Assembly: GCA_958295645.1 (NCBI GenBank)
Contig: OY282361.1
Coordinates: forward strand, 1,888,501-1,952,500
Source: Longimicrobiales bacterium
Lineage (GTDB): Bacteria > Gemmatimonadota > Gemmatimonadetes > Longimicrobiales > Gaopeijiaceae
Direction of reading: 5' to 3'
Length of the DNA stretch: 64,000 nucleotides
Below the pieces are notes generated by a model. It made no database searches. It saw nothing but the letters and a program-made list of their open reading frames with translations, and had not been told where the DNA came from. This document shows positions 58,611-64,000 of the stretch, piece after piece; position 1 is the first letter of the stretch, and each line of letters opens with the position of its first letter. Position numbers and translations under genes: made by a program.

Positions 58611-59675
58611 CTAGCCCGCGGGGCCGATCGAGATGCCGGCCGGGTAGGGGCCGACTTCAATCGTCTGGACGACTTCCAGCGAGTTGGTGTCGATCTTGAC
58701 CAGCGTCCCCACGCTGGAGTTCTCGGCGGCCTGCCGCCGGGGGACGTACGTGCCCTTCAGGTTCCTGTTGGAGACAAAGAGGTGACGGCCGTCCGCCGTG
58801 ACCGCGCTGCCGTGCGGTTCCGCGATGCCGGGGGCCGTGATCCGCTTGGCCACCGTCCAGGTCTCGGCGTCCACCACCACCACCGCGTCGTCGTCCTTCG
58901 CGCCGAAGTAGACCCTTCGTCCGTCCGGCGAGAAGACCGGGTGCCAGGGTTGCGTCCCCACGTCGAGTTCGTGGATCAGCCGGGCGTCCTGCGCATCGAA
59001 CACGAGCAGCTTGCCGGTCAGCTGGGCCGTGGCCACGAGGTAGCGGGCGTCCGGCGACAGAGCGAACTGCACGAACGTGTGCGTTGGGCCCTCCACGCCG
59101 ACCAGGTCGATGTCGTCCGAGGCGGCGTCGAGCAGCGCCATGCGGTTCTCGACGAGCGATGCCGCGACCACGCGGTTCCGGCGGGCGTCCACCACCAGCG
59201 CGTGCGGGCGGGGGAAGAACACGTCGATCTCTTCCAAGCTCATGCTGCGCCGGTCGATCGCGCCGATGCGCTGGGGCGGATTGACGGCCATCATCGACCG
59301 CCCCACGTAGAGCAAGTCGGAGGCCGGATCGACCGCCAGCAGTCCGGGCGTCTCGAAGGCCGCTCGGCCGGCGGGATCGTTGGCCGCGGTGAAGCGAAGA
59401 ACGTGTCCGCCGCCGATCAGCGACACGTACCAGTGGCGGCCGTCCGGGTCCACGGCCGTGTGATGCGGACGCGAGTTGGCGTCGAAGCCCAGCTCGGTCA
59501 GATCGACGGTTCGCAGAACCTCGCCCGACGCGGCGTCCACGACCGATACGCTCGCGCCGGCCTGATTGGCCACGTAGACGCGTTCGCCCTCCGTGCGCTG
59601 CACCGCCTCCGCGGCCTCCGGAAGGCCGGCGCCGACTCCGAGGGCTCCAAGAGCCACCATCGCCCGCATGGCCAT
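58611..59675 (-). CDS. Secreted YVTN-type beta-propeller protein
   Basis: 354 residues from the ATG at 59675 with a signal peptide (MAMRAMVALGALGVGAGLPE, then AAEA). Repeated blade pattern: RVYVANQAGASVSVVDAASGEVLRTV, HTAVDPDGRHWYVS, FALSPDARYLVATAQLTGKLLVFD, FSPDGRRVYFGAKDDDAVVVVDAETW and SAVTADGRHLFVSNRN, as in YVTN propellers. Probably periplasmic or extracellular binding protein; no enzyme residues are evident. First gene of the leftward unit with the FG-GAP lipoprotein. Confidence 0.85.
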   Translation of the reverse strand: MAMRAMVALGALGVGAGLPEAAEAVQRTEGERVYVANQAGASVSVVDAASGEVLRTVDLTELGFDANSRPHHTAVDPDGRHWYVSLIGGGHVLRFTAANDPAGRAAFETPGLLAVDPASDLLYVGRSMMAVNPPQRIGAIDRRSMSLEEIDVFFPRPHALVVDARRNRVVAASLVENRMALLDAASDDIDLVGVEGPTHTFVQFALSPDARYLVATAQLTGKLLVFDAQDARLIHELDVGTQPWHPVFSPDGRRVYFGAKDDDAVVVVDAETWTVAKRITAPGIAEPHGSAVTADGRHLFVSNRNLKGTYVPRRQAAENSSVGTLVKIDTNSLEVVQTIEVGPYPAGISIGPAG

Positions 59676-59795
59676 CCAGACGGTTGGCCGCCGGAGACCC
59701 CGGCCGCGACCCCGGCTCCAAGGGCCACCATCGCCCGCGCGGCCATCCAGACGGTCGGCCGCCGGAGACCCCGGCCGCGACCCGCGGGCATCCGC
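59654..59795 (-). repeat. Imperfect 71-bp tandem duplication over the propeller signal-peptide region
   Basis: The block with CCACCATCGCCCGC at 59654 recurs at 59725 (period 71), both followed by GGCCATCCAGACGG(T)(T/C)GGCCGCCGGAGACC. The duplicated unit contains the start of the signal peptide (MAMRAMVALG); the outer copy reads MAARAMVALGAG, out of frame with the gene because 71 is not a multiple of three. Confidence 0.8.
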
Positions 59796-59903
59796 CCTGC
59801 ACGCCGATCTCCGCCGCCAAGCGACCGCCGAGCCGCTCCCGGTTCTCTCTCTCATCGCCTCCGCCTCCTCCCCCGTCTCGTTTCGTTCGCCCCGTGTCTC
59901 GCC

Positions 59904-61685
59904 CTACTTCGCCTTCGCCCGCCCGCCCTTCGCTTCGTCCAGAATTCGGCGCGCCTTGCCTAGCTCTTCCATCACTTTGTTGGACTGGCGCTGAAGCTCG
60001 GCCAGCACGAAGGGCATCCGCTCGGGAGCCGACTCCTCCATCTCGACCAACTCCAGAGCGGGCGCCAGCCTGGGCATGGGCGCCATCGGCAGGGCCGGGT
60101 CGTGCTCGAAGCGGTCGCCCACCGAATAGCCCAAGGGAACCAGCACGCGCCCCAACCGCAACAGCGCCGCGTTGATGCGGCCGGCGTCGGCGTCCTCTCT
60201 CTCGATCCGTTCGTACAGCGCGTCGACCCGTTCGGCCACGGCCGAGAACTCCGCGCGCAACGGCTTCAGGTTGAGCCGCTTGCCGACGACGGTCTCGCAT
60301 TCCGAAAGCGTCTCGTCGAGTTCCTTGACCGTCTCGCGGAAGTCCAGCGGCAAGATCTCGTCGGTGAGAAACCGGCCCACCGCATGGAGATACACTCGCA
60401 GGTCGCGCTTCATGTTCTCCATGTCTGCGATGTCGATGCGGTCCTTCTCGGTGTGCCAGGCGATGTTGCCGCCGCATCCGCCCACAGGATAGAAGCCCAG
60501 CCGGGCGCGCTCTTCGGCCGGGATGTTCGAGAGCAGCATGAAGAAGGAGGACAGGCCCAGCTGGTTGAAGGAGTAGTCCCCCGCACGGGGCGGTCTCTGC
60601 CGGACGGGTTCCTTGCCCGCCACGGTCCGAATCGCCTCGCGGCAGACGGCGTCCGTCTCCGCCATCCACGGCACTTCGTCGTATTCCGTCGCCCGCCAGC
60701 ATCCCGGCGAATCGATGTTGACCGTCGCCACGCAATGCCTAGACAGCTCCAGCCCAAAGCGGTCGGCGTACCAAGCCGAACCGGCGTAGCGGCCCGTGGA
60801 ATGGCCGGGCCACCAAGCCACCCGCAGGGATCGCCGGAGCGCGCCCCGGTTCTCGTGGAAGATGCGGGCGAGCTCGAGCAGCGTCGCGTCGCCGACCGCG
60901 TTGTCGCCGATTCCCACGTCCCAAGAATCGTAGTGGCCGTGCGCCAGAACGAAGTCGTCCTCCTGTCCGTCGATGTGAGCCACCGGCAGCAGGCACGGAT
61001 ACCAGGCTTCGTCGAGCTTGGTGCGGACGGTCACGCGGTTCAGGCCGGCCCCGATCGCGGCGATCAGCGCGTCGCCGTCCGGCCTGTTGATGGCGGCGAC
61101 CGGCGTCGAAGGCTTTCGTTCGAGTTGGGCAAGGCTGGGGGTTCCCCAAATGGTGGTGCAGATGCCCCAGTGGACGCGGCTTCCCGGATTCACGTACACC
61201 TGCGCGGCGGCGCCCGCCTTCTCGAGCCGGGCCACGGCGGACGGCATCGGATAGCCCTCGGTCACCACGATCTTTCCGGCCACGCCGCGCAGGTTCTCCG
61301 GCAGGCGGGCGTGGAAGAGGTCGTCCAGGCCCTCCGCCGGCGGGGCGGGCAAGTGGACGGGCGTCCCGGAAAGCCCGTTGGCAGGGGTGGACTGGGAGAA
61401 GGAAGGCGGCTTGGCCTTGAAGCGCAGGTCTCCCGCCTTGACCGAAGCATCCCGAGGAATCGACAGGTAGAGCTCCGGCTCGTGCATTTCGTAGGGAATG
61501 CCGAACATCTTGAGACGCGAGGTGATGAACCGGGCCGCCGTGCGCTCGTCGAGCGAGCCGGATTCCCTGACCAGAATCGAGAACCGTTCGATCAGGCTCC
61601 ATCCCAGTTCGAAGGAAGCCGCCGCATCCACGACGTCGATCGGGTCTTCAATCTCGACTTTAGCCATGGTCTCGACTTTAGCCAT
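59904..61685 (-). CDS. M28-like protein without the usual catalytic Glu-Glu motif
   Basis: 593 residues, no signal peptide. Two starts are possible because the first codons are duplicated (MAKVETMAKVEIED, ATG at 61685 and 61667). M28 marks are GHYDSWDVG, IGDNAVGDAT, NIDSPG and NIAWHTEKD. Where the catalytic Glu-Glu is expected (W-GEE-G--GS) the sequence reads WWPGHSTGRYAGSAWYAD. So the general base glutamate and one metal ligand are replaced, and the enzyme may be inactive or work differently. A C-terminal helical domain of about 150 residues ends Lys/Arg-rich. Probably cytoplasmic. Confidence 0.8.
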   Translation of the reverse strand: MAKVETMAKVEIEDPIDVVDAAASFELGWSLIERFSILVRESGSLDERTAARFITSRLKMFGIPYEMHEPELYLSIPRDASVKAGDLRFKAKPPSFSQSTPANGLSGTPVHLPAPPAEGLDDLFHARLPENLRGVAGKIVVTEGYPMPSAVARLEKAGAAAQVYVNPGSRVHWGICTTIWGTPSLAQLERKPSTPVAAINRPDGDALIAAIGAGLNRVTVRTKLDEAWYPCLLPVAHIDGQEDDFVLAHGHYDSWDVGIGDNAVGDATLLELARIFHENRGALRRSLRVAWWPGHSTGRYAGSAWYADRFGLELSRHCVATVNIDSPGCWRATEYDEVPWMAETDAVCREAIRTVAGKEPVRQRPPRAGDYSFNQLGLSSFFMLLSNIPAEERARLGFYPVGGCGGNIAWHTEKDRIDIADMENMKRDLRVYLHAVGRFLTDEILPLDFRETVKELDETLSECETVVGKRLNLKPLRAEFSAVAERVDALYERIEREDADAGRINAALLRLGRVLVPLGYSVGDRFEHDPALPMAPMPRLAPALELVEMEESAPERMPFVLAELQRQSNKVMEELGKARRILDEAKGGRAKAK

Positions 61686-61787
61686 GGTGCATCGCCTCGG
61701 AGAGGACGAGAGAGCCGAGTCGCCGCCGCCGAAGCCCAGGCCGCTCGACCTCTTCGGCGGCTCGAATCGTGGGCCCGCGCCTCGCCG

Positions 61788-62300
61788 TCACGGCCCTCCG
61801 CCGAGCTCCGAAATGTGGTACTGGACTACCCGCCAGGCGTCGTCCTCACGAATTCTCGTCTCCGAGTATCTCCACGTGCCGCCGATGGATCCGGCCCCGG
61901 CCGGCAAGTTGATGGAGCCGTCGAGGTAGGCGACGACGACCGCCGTCCGATCGTACACGCGAACATCCACGTCGCGAACCGAGACGGAAGCGGTCAGGCC
62001 GGCTTCGTACGCCATCCGAAGAGCCGCGATGTCGAAGCCCCGGGCCAGGGCCGCGCCGTCGAGGAAGAATCCCCGCACGTCGTCGTGGTACTGGGCCGCG
62101 AAGGCCTCGAAGTCGCCTTGCGACCAAGCTTCGACCGTGGCTTGGACGGCGGCCCGCACCTGCGCTTCCGCATCTTGCGCCGGCGACAGGCGGCCCGGCC
62201 CAGTTCGTTCGCCGCTTTCGGCGCCCCCCATCTCCCAGCCCATCGCCAAGCCGACCGGCAAGGCCACCAACGCCAAGCCAACCGCGAATGCGCGCTTCAT
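61788..62300 (-). CDS. Secreted NTF2-like (SnoaL/DUF4440-type) protein
   Basis: 170 residues from the ATG at 62300 with signal MKRAFAVGLALVALPVGLAMG; an ATG at 62354 is also possible. The domain begins VRAAVQATVEAWSQGDFEAFAAQYHDDV and ends TWRYSETRIREDDAWRVVQYHISEL, the usual helix-plus-sheet pattern of the NTF2-like fold. Such proteins bind small ligands or are enzymes; function unknown here. Confidence 0.75.
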   Translation of the reverse strand: MKRAFAVGLALVALPVGLAMGWEMGGAESGERTGPGRLSPAQDAEAQVRAAVQATVEAWSQGDFEAFAAQYHDDVRGFFLDGAALARGFDIAALRMAYEAGLTASVSVRDVDVRVYDRTAVVVAYLDGSINLPAGAGSIGGTWRYSETRIREDDAWRVVQYHISELGGGP

Positions 62301-62586
62301 CCTCGAACCAGCCACGTCCACCTCCCCTGTCCCGTCCCGCGTCCTCTTCGGCATCGCTCGTCCATAAGATAAGCTTTGGGGCAAGGGGGAGCCGTTTGGA
62401 GGGCAAGAGGGAGCAGTTTCACCGGCGCCGGAGGCGGCTGAAAGGGCCGGTGGTCCAGTCCCGCCAGTGGTTCAGATGGTCACGAGTGGTCCCGCCCCAT
62501 TAGCGGTCCGGTGCCATTAGCGATCCGGGTCCATTCGCCGGTCCCGCGGCGGCGGCCCCCCGCGAAGGCTAGGACGAGGAAGCCAA
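62301..62586. other. Divergent gap before the MMPL exporter gene
   Basis: No gene supported. The sequence has a short repeated word (CCATTAGCG with GTCC or ATCC, near 62508 and 62529) and must hold promoters for the NTF2-like and exporter genes. A ribosome binding site AGGACGAGGAAG precedes the exporter start at 62587. Confidence 0.4.
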
Positions 62587-64000
62587 ATGTTCCGTTTCAT
62601 GCAGAATCGTAGGATGCGTTGGATGTTGCCGGGCGCTTCGATGGTTGCCGCGGCCGTGCTGCTCGCGGGTGTCGGGGTGGCGGTGGACTTGGCGCCGCGC
62701 GTCGAGGCCGACTTTTTCTTCGCGCCGGGCGACCCGCAACTGCGCGAGTCCCGCGAACTGGCGGAGCGCTATCCTGCGGGCGAAACGCTGATCGTGCGAG
62801 CGGGCGCCCCCGACCCGGAGACCCGCGGCTACTTGGCCCAGCTGGACGCCTTGGGCCGTTCGCTGGATTCGGTCCCGGGCGTGGCGGAGGTGTTTTCCGC
62901 GGCCAACCAGGACCGCAGGAGCCCGTTGTGGAGCCGCGTCCTGACGCCGACGGGGGACGAAGCGACCAACGTGGTGGTGCAGTTGGCGGAGGAGTACGAC
63001 CCGGAAGCGCTGGCGGTGGAGGTTCAGGCCGTGCTGGACGCTCACGGCCGCCCGGACTTCGCCTTGGCGGCCTCGGGCGTGCCCTTGATCGTCGAGCTGA
63101 TCCGGCGGGGGTTGGCTCGCGACTTGGCGGTGTTCAGCACAGTGGCGTTGTTCGTCTTCGGTCTCGTCGCGACGCTGGCGTACCGGGACGCGCGCCTCGT
63201 GGCGGGGACGCTCCTGGCCTGCCTGTCCGCCAGCGCGGCGACGTTGCTGGCGGCCTCCGCGGCCGGCATCGGGGTGGGCCTGCTGACGGCGAACGTCGCC
63301 ACGATCGTGTTCGTCCTGACGCTGTCGCACACGGTGTTCCTCGCGGCCAACTGGCGGGCGGCGGCGAGGGGAGACATGGGGGGGGCGGGCGGGCGCGGGC
63401 GGGCGGCGGAGGCCGTCGCTCGCACGATTCGGCCTTCGTTCTGGTGCATGATCACCACGTTGCTGGGGTTCTCGAGCCTGCTGCTGGCTCCGGCACGACC
63501 TCTGCGCGAACTGGGCGCCGCGGGGGCCATCGGCACGGCCGTCGCGTTCGCCAGCGCGTTCTTGATCCTGCCGGCTTGGCTGGCGCGCGGCGGGAACGGG
63601 CGGCTCGGAGGACGGCGGCAGCCCGGCGGGTCCCGGCCCCACGCTGGCCCGGCCGCAGCGGAGCCCGGGTGGCCGGCGCGGCTCCCGGCCCTCGGCGCCA
63701 CCGCTCTGGTCGTGCTGGGCCTCGCGGCAGCCGGGGTCGGGACCGGCCTCTGGCGCCTCGAAACCGATCCCTCGCTGCTCGGCTACTTCGACCGCTCCGG
63801 GCCGATTCGCTCGGGGCTGGAACTCGTCGACCGCGACGGCGGCAGCAGCCCGCTGCTCTTCGCGGTCGGCGCCAGCGACGGCGGACGCCTCGACAACATG
63901 GCGGCCTACGAACGGATGTGGGAATTCCAAGATTCCCTGGAAGCCGATCCGGCCACGGGCATCGTGTTGTCGCCGGCGCCGCTCCTGGCCCACGCCCGCA
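62587..64000 (+). CDS. MMPL/RND-type exporter (partial, runs off window)
   Basis: 471 or more residues from the ATG at 62587; the frame is open at the window end. N-terminal helix, a periplasmic loop (ADFFFAPGDPQLRESRELAERYP to SGVPLIVELIRRGLARDL), then five to six helices of the sterol-sensing type (VFSTVALFVFGLVATLAYRD, LLTANVATIVFVLTLSHTVFL, RTIRPSFWCMITTLLGFSSLL), a helix that starts the second half, and the second periplasmic loop. This is the MMPL/HpnN-like RND class, exporting lipids or hydrophobic compounds. Partner genes lie outside the window. Confidence 0.85.
   Translation, partial: MFRFMQNRRMRWMLPGASMVAAAVLLAGVGVAVDLAPRVEADFFFAPGDPQLRESRELAERYPAGETLIVRAGAPDPETRGYLAQLDALGRSLDSVPGVAEVFSAANQDRRSPLWSRVLTPTGDEATNVVVQLAEEYDPEALAVEVQAVLDAHGRPDFALAASGVPLIVELIRRGLARDLAVFSTVALFVFGLVATLAYRDARLVAGTLLACLSASAATLLAASAAGIGVGLLTANVATIVFVLTLSHTVFLAANWRAAARGDMGGAGGRGRAAEAVARTIRPSFWCMITTLLGFSSLLLAPARPLRELGAAGAIGTAVAFASAFLILPAWLARGGNGRLGGRRQPGGSRPHAGPAAAEPGWPARLPALGATALVVLGLAAAGVGTGLWRLETDPSLLGYFDRSGPIRSGLELVDRDGGSSPLLFAVGASDGGRLDNMAAYERMWEFQDSLEADPATGIVLSPAPLLAHAR

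Overview
The window is a high-GC bacterial chromosome segment, densely coded on both strands with many 1-4 nt start/stop overlaps and frequent GTG/TTG starts. The gene mix is a lone TonB-plug lipoprotein, a DUF5916 outer-membrane protein, a LacZ-type beta-galactosidase with a sodium:solute symporter, several secreted M28 peptidases, FG-GAP and YVTN repeat proteins, a GPP34 protein and an MMPL/RND exporter. It suggests a Gram-negative heterotroph of the Gemmatimonadota or a neighbouring phylum; this is inference, since no rRNA or marker gene is present.

Region 1 (1-11.1 kb) is a cell-surface glycan locus. A leftward operon encodes two multi-spanning membrane proteins followed by a head-to-tail array of four related GT39-type glycosyltransferase copies (one partial at the window edge, two complete, one deletion remnant). 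Two copies carry long poly-G tracts just after the start codon. Divergent to it is a Wzm/Wzt-type polysaccharide ABC exporter, and then a GT4 glycosyltransferase.

Region 2 (11.3-20.6 kb) holds secreted and scavenging functions: plug-domain lipoprotein, alpha/beta hydrolase, exported GH2 beta-galactosidase with a discoidin-like tail coupled to an SSS transporter, and an M28 peptidase.

Region 3 (20.6-26.9 kb) is a redox and probable nitric-oxide island. An Rrf2 regulator with a cysteine cluster lies between two divergent units that share a perfect 14-bp palindrome. Leftward is a cytochrome b/ferredoxin/MvhD-like fusion protein plus a small partner. Rightward is a small membrane protein, a CuA subunit II, a ba3-like subunit I in which the active-site tyrosine is replaced by glutamine, and a SenC/SCO copper chaperone. 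The order resembles norSY-senC, so NO reduction is more likely than O2 reduction.

Region 4 (26.9-48.6 kb) is a defence island. It contains TrlF-like PHP-ATPase plus a frameshifted AlbA-type gene; a BREX type 3 set (brxF, brxC, degraded AlbA-like gene, pglXI, pglZ and a downstream gene in the brxA position) with no recognisable BrxHII helicase; a short type II CBASS (CapV patatin, CD-NTase, E2-like protein with a SEC-C tail); and a two-gene module of a PLD-type nuclease and a second PglXI-like methyltransferase on the opposite strand. The CBASS and PLD/methyltransferase modules sit where brxHII would be expected. Parts of the island (TrlF, CBASS) look visibly richer in A+T than the surroundings.

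Region 5 (48.6-64 kb) returns to the host background: DoxX, GPP34, DUF5916, ArsM, a methyltransferase with a coiled-coil N-terminus, a UMF1-type MFS carrier, a leftward cluster with a DUF1232-like protein, an FG-GAP lipoprotein and a YVTN propeller, an M28-like protein lacking the usual Glu-Glu motif, an NTF2-like protein, and the start of an MMPL exporter. I saw no tRNA, rRNA, CRISPR array or insertion sequence.
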